DNA from: Haloferula sp. BvORR071
Lineage (GTDB): Bacteria; Verrucomicrobiota; Verrucomicrobiia; Verrucomicrobiales; Akkermansiaceae
Direction: 5' to 3'
Length of the DNA stretch: 64,000 bases
Assembly (NCBI RefSeq): GCF_000739615.1
Contig: NZ_BATP01000058.1
Location: forward strand, 1 to 64,000
Shown here: positions 39,971 to 48,400 of the stretch, piece by piece
How the letters are laid out: every line of letters begins with the position of its first letter
Numbering within the stretch: position 1 is the first letter of the stretch
Notes under the pieces: generated by a model
The model's input: only the letters and a program-made list of their open reading frames with translations
Databases searched by the model: none
What the model was told of the DNA's origin: nothing
Made by a program: the position numbers and the translations under genes

Positions 39971-40864
39971 TCAGGCGTGGGGAATCTCCAGGACTCCCGC
40001 TTTCTCAAGTTCCCTCAGAGCCAGCGGCATCAGCCGCTGGGACAGGTGGGTGCCGTCGTGGAAGAACTCCCGGGCGGCCTTCTCCATCGGCGGGTGATAC
40101 ATCCCCAGGATGCTCACGCAGGGAATCCCGTGCTCACCGCAATGGGCTTTCAAACGCTCGAGGTACGCGTAGGAGATATCCCGCCGCAGCTCGTAGGAGC
40201 CGACAAAGGGGAAGGTCGGGCTGGAAAGCTTCTCGTCCTTCGGCACGATCTGCGGCAGGGCCCAGAGGGCGGGGCGGAAGCCGCGCTCCTTTAGTTCCAC
40301 CAGCAGCTTGATGAATTTCGCCGCGGTCTTTTCCACCGCTTCCTCGATTGTCGTCTTCCCGGCCTTGATGGTCTTGGCCATGTGGATCCGGCAATCGATC
40401 TCGCCGATGGAGAGCAGAACCTTGCCTCCAGGCTTCACGTCTTTCTTGAGCAGGATCTCCAGCTTCTCGCGGGCCCGGGTGGAGGAGCCCTTGTCGCCGG
40501 CCTTCCACGCCGTGGTCGGTCCAATGTGGAAAGCGCGGAAGCAGGGCAGAAGATCCAGCCCGCGGTTGATCCAATGTGGCTTCCACAGCGCGCTGCGGCG
40601 GTAGCGGATGAAGCGCAGGCGCTCCGCTCCGGCGAAGAACATGGTATTGCTGTCTCCGATGCAGGTGATCAGCTCGACCTCCTCCGGGAGCTTGCGCCCC
40701 AAGTGCTTGGCCAGCAGGGCTCGCCGCCGATCATCGAAGGGGGTAGCCTTGGTCCGCGGCTTGCGGGTGATCAGGGCGTCGAGGTTGTCGGCCAGCGACG
40801 CCAGCTCGGTCAGGGTGGATTCGGGCAGTTCAGGGATCACGTGAGGTCCGGAATCTTGACTCAT
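39971..40864 (-). CDS. SGNH/GDSL-like protein in the glycan operon
   Basis: The 297-aa product starts at MSQDSGPH, whose ATG overlaps the stop of the FkbM gene (ATGA). It has the nucleophile block ITCIGDSNTMFFAG, an Asn/Glu-containing LLSIGEIDCRIH, and the C-terminal catalytic pair in FHDGTHLS. No signal peptide is visible, so it acts in the cytoplasm or is exported by another route. It may be an acyl-ester hydrolase or transferase. A longer frame to 41050 exists but overlaps the FkbM gene. Confidence 0.75.
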   Translation of the reverse strand: MSQDSGPHVIPELPESTLTELASLADNLDALITRKPRTKATPFDDRRRALLAKHLGRKLPEEVELITCIGDSNTMFFAGAERLRFIRYRRSALWKPHWINRGLDLLPCFRAFHIGPTTAWKAGDKGSSTRAREKLEILLKKDVKPGGKVLLSIGEIDCRIHMAKTIKAGKTTIEEAVEKTAAKFIKLLVELKERGFRPALWALPQIVPKDEKLSSPTFPFVGSYELRRDISYAYLERLKAHCGEHGIPCVSILGMYHPPMEKAAREFFHDGTHLSQRLMPLALRELEKAGVLEIPHA

Positions 40865-41784
40865 CCCACGATGCTCCATTCCGGGGCCAACCAGCCATCC
40901 GGGGTCTGCTTGCCGACGAGGACGAGATCGGTGTGAACCCGCTCGGCATCGCCGTGGAGCTTTGGCAAGTCGTTGAAAGAGCTGACTTTCCTGAGCTTCT
41001 TCCCGCCGATGTTGCCCACCCGATAAGTATCGAAGCGGCGCTGCAGCCACGACAGGTACTCCTCCGGCGATTCGCCGGCCCAGCGGATGTACTGGGCGTC
41101 GAACTCGATGAAGCCGACCGAGCGCCCAACCGAGGCGAGGACCTCGATGAAGCCCTTGAGGGCCTTCGACTCGTAGCCCTCGATATCCATCTTGAAGAGC
41201 AGGGTCTTGCCGCGTGCCTCGTCCAGCGGGACCACGGAATCGATCGTCCGGGCCGTCAGTTTGAATTCCAGTGTCTGCGGGCGGGTGTTCATCTCCCGCA
41301 CGGCCGAGGAGCTGCCGCTCCAGTCCGGATTCACGAAGAAAGGGATGTCCTCCGCCGCTTGGTCGGAGACTAGGCAGTTGGTGATCGTCATCCGCAGCCC
41401 GGCAGGGTGCTCCGCCTTGCTCTTCTCGAGGTGCGGGATCAGCCGCGGGTTCGCCTCGAAGCCGTAGAGGACTGTAACTTCCTCATAATCCGTGCCGAAC
41501 ATGCACTCGCCATAGTTCAGGCCCACGTCGACGATCAGGTCGGGCTTGAGGTGGCGGTTGAAGTCGCGCCAGAAAATCAGGTTGTCGGAGACCTTCCCGC
41601 GCAGCGGCTCCTCCACCACTTTTTTGCGGGCGCAAGGATCCTCGGCGTCGATGTAGATCCAGTGATTGCTGCCGTGGAGCTTCGCCCGCTCCGGCTTGAG
41701 GGTGCCGTAACGTATGAGCGTCAAGGGCTTGAGATAAGCGCGCTTGAAGGCTTTCTCCAGGCGCTTGTAGGGGCTGACTTTCAT
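40861..41784 (-). CDS. FkbM family methyltransferase
   Basis: Starting at MKVSPYKRLEKAFKRAYLKP (41784), the 307-aa product has the SAM-binding motif LIVDVGLNYGE, GFEANPRLIPHLE, and FKMDIEGYESKALKGF, which define FkbM methyltransferases. They methylate sugar hydroxyls or polyketides. As first gene of the operon its likely target is a sugar residue on the same surface glycan. Its stop overlaps the start of the SGNH gene. Confidence 0.85.
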   Translation of the reverse strand: MKVSPYKRLEKAFKRAYLKPLTLIRYGTLKPERAKLHGSNHWIYIDAEDPCARKKVVEEPLRGKVSDNLIFWRDFNRHLKPDLIVDVGLNYGECMFGTDYEEVTVLYGFEANPRLIPHLEKSKAEHPAGLRMTITNCLVSDQAAEDIPFFVNPDWSGSSSAVREMNTRPQTLEFKLTARTIDSVVPLDEARGKTLLFKMDIEGYESKALKGFIEVLASVGRSVGFIEFDAQYIRWAGESPEEYLSWLQRRFDTYRVGNIGGKKLRKVSSFNDLPKLHGDAERVHTDLVLVGKQTPDGWLAPEWSIVG

Positions 41785-41919
41785 TGGGGCGGCGGCAGGG
41801 CCGAGCATGACCGCCCGCGGCGGGCGGGGCAAGCGGGGAGAGAGCGAAAGGGCGGGAGGGCTTTTTCTTCACCGCTTGTTCAATCCAGCTTCACATCCCG
41901 TAGTGAGAAGAGCCCATCC

Positions 41920-43113
41920 ATGATGAACCGCCGCCGCAGTCTTTCCCTCGCCCTCGCCGGTCTCGCCGCCGGCACCACCGCCGCCTGTCGCCGCGAGGAG
42001 GTAGCGAAAGCTCCCGAGCCCGCTCCCGCACCTCCGCCTCCATCGCCCCCGCGCAAGGATCTCGAAGGTTCGGCACTCACTCCGGTCTCGGTCGATCCAT
42101 CTTTGGAAATCCGCACCATAACCGGGCTGCGGCCCTTCCGGCCCTCCGGCTTTGTAGTGCGGCGGGAGGAGAGGGAAGGGAAGACGCTGGTCCACAACTA
42201 CGGCCATGGCGGGGCGGGGATCACCTTGTCGTGGGGCTGCGCAAATCTGGCGGCGAACTTGGTGCCTCTGGTGTCCGGTCTACCCTGCGCGGTGATTGGC
42301 GGCGGCGTGATCGGCTTGAGCACCGCCCGAATGCTCCAACTCCGCGGCGCGAAGGTCACCCTCTACACGGATCTGCTGCCACCCGACACCACCTCCAACA
42401 TTGCCGGGGGCCACTGGTGGCCGGTCTCAGTCTTCGATTCGAACAAGCGCACGCCGGAGTTCACCGCCCAGTTCCTGGACGCCGCGCGCTTCTCCTTCCG
42501 CTACTTCCAGCGTCTCATGGGGCCGCGTTGGGGTGTGCGCTGGGTGCCCAGCTACTACCTGAGCGAGGGTCCACCGGAGAATGGCTGGCTGGCTGGTCCC
42601 GGCGGGGTGCTGCATGAGACCCAAATCGGCTTCCGCGATTTCGGGCCCGGCGAGCACATTTTCCCGGCGGCCTATGTGCGGCGCTTCCACACCATCCTGA
42701 TCGATCCCTCGATCTATCTGGAGACCCTCCTGCGCGATGTCCAGGTGGCAGGTGGTGCGGTCGAGATCCGGCGCTTCGCCGGCGCGGACGAAATCCTGAA
42801 GCTGCCCCAGCAGACGATCTTCAACTGCACAGGTCTCGGAGCGCGCGAGCTCTTCGCGGATTCCGAGCTCACGCCGATCAAGGGCCAGCTCAGCATCCTC
42901 CTGCCCCAGCCTGCAGTGAACTACAATCTGATCAACGGCAGCTACTACATGTTTCCCCGTGCCGATGGCGTGGTCCTCGGCGGCACCTTTGAAAAGGGCA
43001 ACGGCGACCTCGCGCCGGATGATGCGGTGAAGTCGCGGGTCATCGCCGGGCAGCGGGCGATGTTCGAGCAGATGCGCGAGAACCAGAAGGGAATCCTTGC
43101 CGCCGCGCGCTGA
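41920..43113 (+). CDS. Circularly permuted D-amino-acid-oxidase-like FAD enzyme, Tat lipoprotein
   Basis: The 397-aa product begins with a twin-arginine signal (NRRRSLSLALAGLAAG) ending in a lipobox at C23, then a Pro/Ala-rich linker. Two blocks of the D-amino-acid oxidase family are in reversed order. The block that is C-terminal in DAAO (TGLRPFRP and HNYGHGGAGITLSWG, residues 68-106) comes first, followed by the dinucleotide motif AVIGGGVIGLSTA (GGGVIG 127-132) that is normally N-terminal. The chain ends with YMFPRADGVVLGGTFEKGN, which normally precedes the transferred block. The fold would be the same but cut at a new place. Tat export fits FAD loading before export. It likely oxidises amino acids outside the cytoplasm. 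Confidence 0.85.
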   Translation: MMNRRRSLSLALAGLAAGTTAACRREEVAKAPEPAPAPPPPSPPRKDLEGSALTPVSVDPSLEIRTITGLRPFRPSGFVVRREEREGKTLVHNYGHGGAGITLSWGCANLAANLVPLVSGLPCAVIGGGVIGLSTARMLQLRGAKVTLYTDLLPPDTTSNIAGGHWWPVSVFDSNKRTPEFTAQFLDAARFSFRYFQRLMGPRWGVRWVPSYYLSEGPPENGWLAGPGGVLHETQIGFRDFGPGEHIFPAAYVRRFHTILIDPSIYLETLLRDVQVAGGAVEIRRFAGADEILKLPQQTIFNCTGLGARELFADSELTPIKGQLSILLPQPAVNYNLINGSYYMFPRADGVVLGGTFEKGNGDLAPDDAVKSRVIAGQRAMFEQMRENQKGILAAAR

Positions 43114-43130
43114 AGAGTTCTGATAGGTGG

Positions 43131-43847
43131 ATGGCCGCGAAGAAGCCGAAGCCGTCACCCTCGCCAGAATTGCGACCGAGCGTGGATGAGATCATCGCCC
43201 GTCTCAAGAAGCTCGCGACCAAGAAGGATCTCGAAGGGATGGCCCGCTATGCCATTCCTTCCGACCATGCCTTCGGCGTGGCGATGAACCAGATCCAGAA
43301 GCTCGCCAAGGAACTCGGCAAGGATCACGAGCTCGCGCAGGAGCTGTGGGCCAGGGGCTTCTACGAGGCCCGCACCCTTGCTGGATATGTGGATGAGCCA
43401 GCCAAGGTCACTGCCGCCCAGATGGACCGCTGGTGCAAGGACTTCGACAATTGGGCGATCTGCGACACCGTCTGCTTTGCGCTCTTCAAGCGAGTGCCCG
43501 GGTCTTGGCCGATGGTGAAGAAATGGGCTGCTCGCAAACCGGAGTTTGAGAAGCGCGGTGCCTTTGCCCTGCTATGGGCCTTCGCCGGCAGTGCGGATGA
43601 CGATGCACCCTTTACCGAAGGTCTCAAATTGATCGAAGCCGCCGCTACGGATGAGCGGAACTTCGTGAAGAAGGCGGTGGACATGGCGCTGCGCGCGACC
43701 GGTAAGCGCAGCATCAACTTGAATACCGCTGCGGTGACTCTCGCCAAGCGACTCGCTGCTTCCGCCGATCCCACCGCGGCGTGGATCGGCAAGCATTCGC
43801 TGAAAGAGCTAAGCAGCCCCGCAGTGGTGAAGCGTCTTAAGGCATAG
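43131..43847 (+). CDS. DNA alkylation repair protein (AlkD-like)
   Basis: The 238-aa product is made of HEAT-like helical repeats with ARTLAGYVDEPAKVTAAQMDRWCKDFDNWAICDTVC, the D-N-W-x-x-C-D block typical of AlkD-type glycosylases. These remove alkylated bases without flipping them. The N-terminus is Lys/Pro-rich. It starts 17 bp after the oxidase gene and is followed 15 bp later by another helical-repeat protein, so the three may be in one transcript. Confidence 0.85.
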   Translation: MAAKKPKPSPSPELRPSVDEIIARLKKLATKKDLEGMARYAIPSDHAFGVAMNQIQKLAKELGKDHELAQELWARGFYEARTLAGYVDEPAKVTAAQMDRWCKDFDNWAICDTVCFALFKRVPGSWPMVKKWAARKPEFEKRGAFALLWAFAGSADDDAPFTEGLKLIEAAATDERNFVKKAVDMALRATGKRSINLNTAAVTLAKRLAASADPTAAWIGKHSLKELSSPAVVKRLKA

Positions 43848-43862
43848 CGACAAGAGCTCCCG

Positions 43863-44564
43863 ATGGATCCCGACGAACTCAAGCGCCGCTTCGGTGAGGA
43901 ATACCCCGCGGCTTTAACCTTCGAAGGCAAGCGCCTGCCGTTGAAGGGCGAAAGCCTCTTTGGGCGCACCTATGTCGAGGAGGGAACCGAGAAGTTCTTC
44001 ACTATCTCCCGCTTCATGGATGGCTCTGCCACGATTTCCCTAGAGGAACTCGAGGCGGAATGGCCGGCTTGGTCTGATCGCCTGCGCGGTAGCTTCTGCA
44101 TGGGGCTCGGCTGGCTTCGGGATCAGGCTGATTTCCGCGGGATGCTGCAATACATCATGGACCATGGTGGTGAGGATGAACGCGGAGCGATTGCGAACAT
44201 CGTTGCAAGTGCGTTGCCTCAGGATCAGGCCTTTGACTTCCTCGTCACCGCTTTGAGAAATCATCAAGGGCCGGGCAGTGCGAATCTCATCCAAGGTATC
44301 GCAGCAACGGAGCATCCGCATGCCTCCGGGATCTTGCGGGAACATCTCGCCTATCTGTGGCAGATGCCTGATTTGTGGAAGGAGGATCCTTTCATGAACT
44401 GGACGGCCTTTGATGCCTCCTGCTGCATTCTCCACCTTCTTGAGGCGGGCGGCGTCCCCGGGGATTATGAGGAGCAGGTGCGTTGCCTCGCCTCCCATGC
44501 ATGCGAGGGGAATCGCCGTTCCACGAAGAGCTACCTTGGTGCTTACTATCCTTGGCTGGAATGA
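43863..44564 (+). CDS. HEAT-like helical protein of unknown function
   Basis: The 233-aa product has a globular N-terminal region of about 60 residues and then helical segments separated by loops (FRGMLQYIMDHGGEDERGAI, AFDFLVTALRNHQ). The pattern suggests HEAT-like repeats. It follows the AlkD-like gene closely and may act with it. No known family is recognised. The stop is 9 bp from the convergent stop of the large PQQ protein. Confidence 0.65.
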   Translation: MDPDELKRRFGEEYPAALTFEGKRLPLKGESLFGRTYVEEGTEKFFTISRFMDGSATISLEELEAEWPAWSDRLRGSFCMGLGWLRDQADFRGMLQYIMDHGGEDERGAIANIVASALPQDQAFDFLVTALRNHQGPGSANLIQGIAATEHPHASGILREHLAYLWQMPDLWKEDPFMNWTAFDASCCILHLLEAGGVPGDYEEQVRCLASHACEGNRRSTKSYLGAYYPWLE

Positions 44565-44573
44565 TGCGCTCTC

Positions 44574-47500
44574 TCAATTCTCAAACAACTCGATGCGGAA
44601 GAAGCGCTGGGGATCACCCGCAGGCTTGGTGATTAAGACCGGTCCACCACCAGCCGGCAGACCTTGGTTCTCCGGGATGTCCCAGAGGGTCCATTGATTG
44701 AGTCCTGTCGAGGTATGGATGCGGTAGGATCGGTTCGCTGGAACGCTGAAGTTTAGATTCAGCGACCCGCCGTCCACGCTCACGCCGGGGCGGAAGGCGC
44801 TGGCCGGGTCGTGGGGATTGGTTCCGGCGAGGAACTCTTCCTGATTCGTGAGGCCATCGCCATCGGGGTCCTCGGCCGGGGCGCCGCTGGGGTCATTGTC
44901 CGGCTCGAAGTTGGCGATCCGCCAGTCAGCATAGACTTGGCGTCCCGGTAGCTCGGTGGTGATCCATTGTGAGAGCAGGTTCGCATCCGTCTGGTCGATC
45001 ACGTTGCTGGCCAGTGGGGGCATGCGGCCGAAGCCTCCGGTGCCATTGACCCGCTGATAGACGATCGAGTTTGCGGTCGAGCCGGGGACCACCAGTTTGT
45101 TCGCCGCGTTGCCGCCATTGTTGTTCGGGGTGCCATTGATCAGCCCTGTGGCTGTTAGTGTGAGTTCCGGGCGGCCATCCCACGCTGTGGGTGCGCTGCC
45201 GCCCGCCTTGTGACAGTAGGAGCAATTGACCGCGATGTAAGAGCGCACCCGGGCCTCCAGTGGATAGTTGGTCTCATCCGGCCGCAGATGGCGCGGCAGC
45301 AGGTTCGGCGATCCCGGATCGTTGGTGAAGTATCCCTGCTGTTGCAGCGTCGTGAGCTGGTTGCCGCTGAAACCGAGCATGCTATTCGCCAGGTTGAGTT
45401 GGCGCGTGTTGAAGGACAGCGCATGCCCGGCCTGCGAGGTGTGGCATGCCATGCACTCCGCGCGGCTGGGGATGCGCCAGGTCTGCGGCACCGGATTGCC
45501 ATTCTCTGTGATCGCCAGGTTGAAGTTCACGCCGCCGTCCGGAACTAGGTCCGCTTCGGTCCCGGCGTCGTTCCAGCGGTAGCTCACGCCATAGGCACCG
45601 GTCGGGTTCTTGACGATCAGCCGAGTCTCGATCCGTTTCTTGCTCGCTGGAACCCCGCGCTGCATCTCCATATCGAAGTGCTTCACCCAGATCGTTCCGG
45701 ATGGCAGGGTCCACAGGCCATCCTGCGAGGTGGTGAATTGCGAAGTCCCATTCGGCACGATGAACCAGCGGCTCTTCACCGCGTGGTCGCTCCAGAAAGG
45801 CAGATTCACGTTGTAAGGAACCATCCCCGGCGACGGCGTCAGATCCGTGAGATCGGCAAACAAACCGGTGGCCGAAAGAGTCTCCGGAAAGCTCTGCGTC
45901 TGCGTGGATTGAACCAAGCGCAGAACGCGGTTACCATCGTTGTCCGCGATCAGGATATCGCCGTTTGAGGAATCGTAACCGAAGCCAGCGATGCCGGTCT
46001 CACCCGCAATCCGGGTCACGTTGCTGCCATTCAGATCCATCGACCAGATGTTGCCGGTGCCGTAGTCGCCGAAGATGTATTTCCCGCTGAGCGAGGGGAT
46101 GTTCGTACCGCGATAGACCCGCCCGCCCGTTACCGAGAAGCCTTGGAACTCCGCTGGCATCGAACTGCCGGTATCCGGCTGATCATAGGTGTAGGTCGGC
46201 TTGCTGTGGTAGAGCGTGTCGAAGTTGGCAGGCATCGTCGGGTTCGTGGTCCGGGCGCCCACGTCATTGCCCTCGCGGAAGACCCACCCGTAGTTGCCAC
46301 CGCGGGTGATGATGTTGATCTCCTCGTGCTTGTCCTGGCCAACATCGCCGCACCAGAGGGTGCCGGTCTGCGGATCGAAGGACATCCGCCAGGGATTGCG
46401 CAGGCCGGTGGCCCAGAACTCACTGCGGACCGTGCCGCTCACCGCACTGCCATTGTAGGTGCCATTCCAGTTGCCGCCGTTCGAGGGCAGCACGAAGGGG
46501 TTGGTCTTTGGGACCGAATAGCGCGCGATACCGTTATCATCCAGGATAATCGAGAGGTGTGGGTTCGGCTCAATGCTGTTCGTGGGGCTCTTGTCCACGT
46601 CGATCCGCAGGATGGCGGAGAAGAAGTCCTTGTTGATCTGCTGGCTGTTGATGAAGGTGTCGTTGCCGTCGCCCTCGTCACCTATGGAGATGTAGAGATA
46701 GCCATCGGGGCCGAAGTGCATGTCCCCGCCGTTGTGATTGCCTGCCTGGTCGAGTTGCTCGATCAGGATCGACTCGCTCGCGGCATCCGCAGCGTTGAAA
46801 TTTGCCTGCGCGGTGAAGCTCGACACCCGCTGGTAGCGCTGCCCGCCCTTGGTCACCGAGTAGAAGACGAAGAAGCGGCGGTTCGTCTGGTAGTTGGGAT
46901 GGAAGGCCAAGCCTAACAGACCGCACTCGGAGCCGGTATCGACGCTCTCGGTGGGGTTGTTGCGGGTGGCGAGAATGGTTGGCAGGTTGAGGAAGGTGGA
47001 AATTGTCGGCGTGGCGGCCGTGACATCCGGCACCATTTGCAGCAAGCCACCCTTTTGACTGATGAAGAGCCGCTTGGTATCGCCGGGTGCATTGGTGATG
47101 CCTACCGGGCTGGTGAAATCCAAGCCGCCGTTGTCATCGTTCGGCAGGGGAAAGGCGTTCACCAGTTGCAGCGCGGTAGTCGGCGGCGCTGCTGGCACGT
47201 TCAGGTTTGAGTTCGCCAGCTTGAGCGCGTTCTGGATCGTGATCGTGACCGTCGCCGTATTCGAGAAGCCGCCGCCACCACGCACGCGGTAGCTCAGCGA
47301 GTCGCTGGTCGCAGCGAGGTTGGTGTGCGTGTAGAGGATGCGCCCGTCACTCTGAACGCTGGCACTGCCGTTCACCGGTGCGCTGATGATCTCGACGCTG
47401 GAGGGGAATGCTTGGCCGCTGTCATTCGTCAGCACCGGGATGCCGGCTTTCTTGCCCGGCATCAGGGAGACGGTGTCGGCATTGGCGGTCGGCGTCATCG

Positions 47501-48314
47501 CGGCATCCACACCGGCCTTGCGGCTTGCGGTTTGGTCGATGGGCGACATCACGCCGGAGTAGAGGCGGAACTCGTCGTAGGAGATGTTCGAGTTGCTATC
47601 GTCAGTGAACTGCGAGCGCCCGAGCCAGTTGTTGACGTCCTCGATCTGGTTGAGCCGGAAGTTGGTGTCGACGAAGCCAACCTGAACTCCATCCCGATAC
47701 CAGGTGAAGCGACCGCCGGTGGCTGGATTTGCTCCGACCCCGGCCTGGAAGGTCGCCACGAAGTGGTAGCGGGTCCCGGGGACCATATCGACGCTGTTGT
47801 TATTGCCGAGTTCGGTGGCGCCGTCGTTGCGTGCTGCGATCCGCTGCTGGTTCAAGGCGGTGCCGCGTTGCGCTGCAAGCATCAGGTTGTCGCGCGAGGC
47901 CGCGGCGCTGGGCGCTCCGCCGCTGCCGGTCAACTCGCCGGGAGCACCATTCCCGGTAATACTCATTCGGCCGAAGTCGAAAAGCCGCTGCCAATTTTTG
48001 GAGGACTGGAGCGTCGCCCAGATCTCCACGGTCATGTCCGTCTTCGAGGAGACGATGCCATTCGGCAGATCGAAGTAAGCGGAAATGTTCGCGGGTGCCA
48101 GACTTCCGTTAGTGGTCCCGGGAAGAGTCAGGGCCGTGCCCGTGCGCACGGCCCCTACACCCACGATTGCGCCATTCGCTGAAGTGATCGAGTCCGGGAG
48201 AACCGTGCCATTCCCGGAAGCCCCGGTGCCATTGAAGGACCAGCGGTGCGTGATGGTTTGGGCCTGTGCCGAACCAAGAAGAACCGTGAAGAGGAGCGTG
48301 GCTTTCCGGGTCAT
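44574..48314 (-). CDS. Large secreted multidomain PQQ dehydrogenase / cytochrome c protein (LamG type)
   Basis: The 1246-aa product has a signal peptide (MTRKATLLFTVLLGSAQAQ), a LamG/concanavalin-like domain (about 22-265), an Ig/cadherin-like domain (about 275-365), a soluble glucose-dehydrogenase propeller (about 390-790; GLLGLAFHPN, LRNPWRMSFDPQTGTLWCGDVGQ) and a C-terminal part with two CxxCH haem motifs (CMACH and CSYCH). A calcium-type DPDGDGLTNQEEFLAGTNP segment and a small beta domain end the chain. It could oxidise a sugar with PQQ and pass electrons to its own haems. A paralogue lacking the first two domains is at 50982. Confidence 0.9.
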   Translation of the reverse strand: MTRKATLLFTVLLGSAQAQTITHRWSFNGTGASGNGTVLPDSITSANGAIVGVGAVRTGTALTLPGTTNGSLAPANISAYFDLPNGIVSSKTDMTVEIWATLQSSKNWQRLFDFGRMSITGNGAPGELTGSGGAPSAAASRDNLMLAAQRGTALNQQRIAARNDGATELGNNNSVDMVPGTRYHFVATFQAGVGANPATGGRFTWYRDGVQVGFVDTNFRLNQIEDVNNWLGRSQFTDDSNSNISYDEFRLYSGVMSPIDQTASRKAGVDAAMTPTANADTVSLMPGKKAGIPVLTNDSGQAFPSSVEIISAPVNGSASVQSDGRILYTHTNLAATSDSLSYRVRGGGGFSNTATVTITIQNALKLANSNLNVPAAPPTTALQLVNAFPLPNDDNGGLDFTSPVGITNAPGDTKRLFISQKGGLLQMVPDVTAATPTISTFLNLPTILATRNNPTESVDTGSECGLLGLAFHPNYQTNRRFFVFYSVTKGGQRYQRVSSFTAQANFNAADAASESILIEQLDQAGNHNGGDMHFGPDGYLYISIGDEGDGNDTFINSQQINKDFFSAILRIDVDKSPTNSIEPNPHLSIILDDNGIARYSVPKTNPFVLPSNGGNWNGTYNGSAVSGTVRSEFWATGLRNPWRMSFDPQTGTLWCGDVGQDKHEEINIITRGGNYGWVFREGNDVGARTTNPTMPANFDTLYHSKPTYTYDQPDTGSSMPAEFQGFSVTGGRVYRGTNIPSLSGKYIFGDYGTGNIWSMDLNGSNVTRIAGETGIAGFGYDSSNGDILIADNDGNRVLRLVQSTQTQSFPETLSATGLFADLTDLTPSPGMVPYNVNLPFWSDHAVKSRWFIVPNGTSQFTTSQDGLWTLPSGTIWVKHFDMEMQRGVPASKKRIETRLIVKNPTGAYGVSYRWNDAGTEADLVPDGGVNFNLAITENGNPVPQTWRIPSRAECMACHTSQAGHALSFNTRQLNLANSMLGFSGNQLTTLQQQGYFTNDPGSPNLLPRHLRPDETNYPLEARVRSYIAVNCSYCHKAGGSAPTAWDGRPELTLTATGLINGTPNNNGGNAANKLVVPGSTANSIVYQRVNGTGGFGRMPPLASNVIDQTDANLLSQWITTELPGRQVYADWRIANFEPDNDPSGAPAEDPDGDGLTNQEEFLAGTNPHDPASAFRPGVSVDGGSLNLNFSVPANRSYRIHTSTGLNQWTLWDIPENQGLPAGGGPVLITKPAGDPQRFFRIELFEN

Positions 48315-48400
48315 GGAACCCGTAAGCTAGCCGGAATCTCAGGAAAGGCAAAAGGCTTAGGGTGACATGCCGCTCCGGGAATCTGGCCAACGCTTCGGGC

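Noticed and set aside
40865-41050. Upstream extension of the SGNH gene frame
   Set aside because: The extra residues overlap the FkbM gene in another frame and are Arg-rich; the ATGA overlap at 40861-40864 is the better start.
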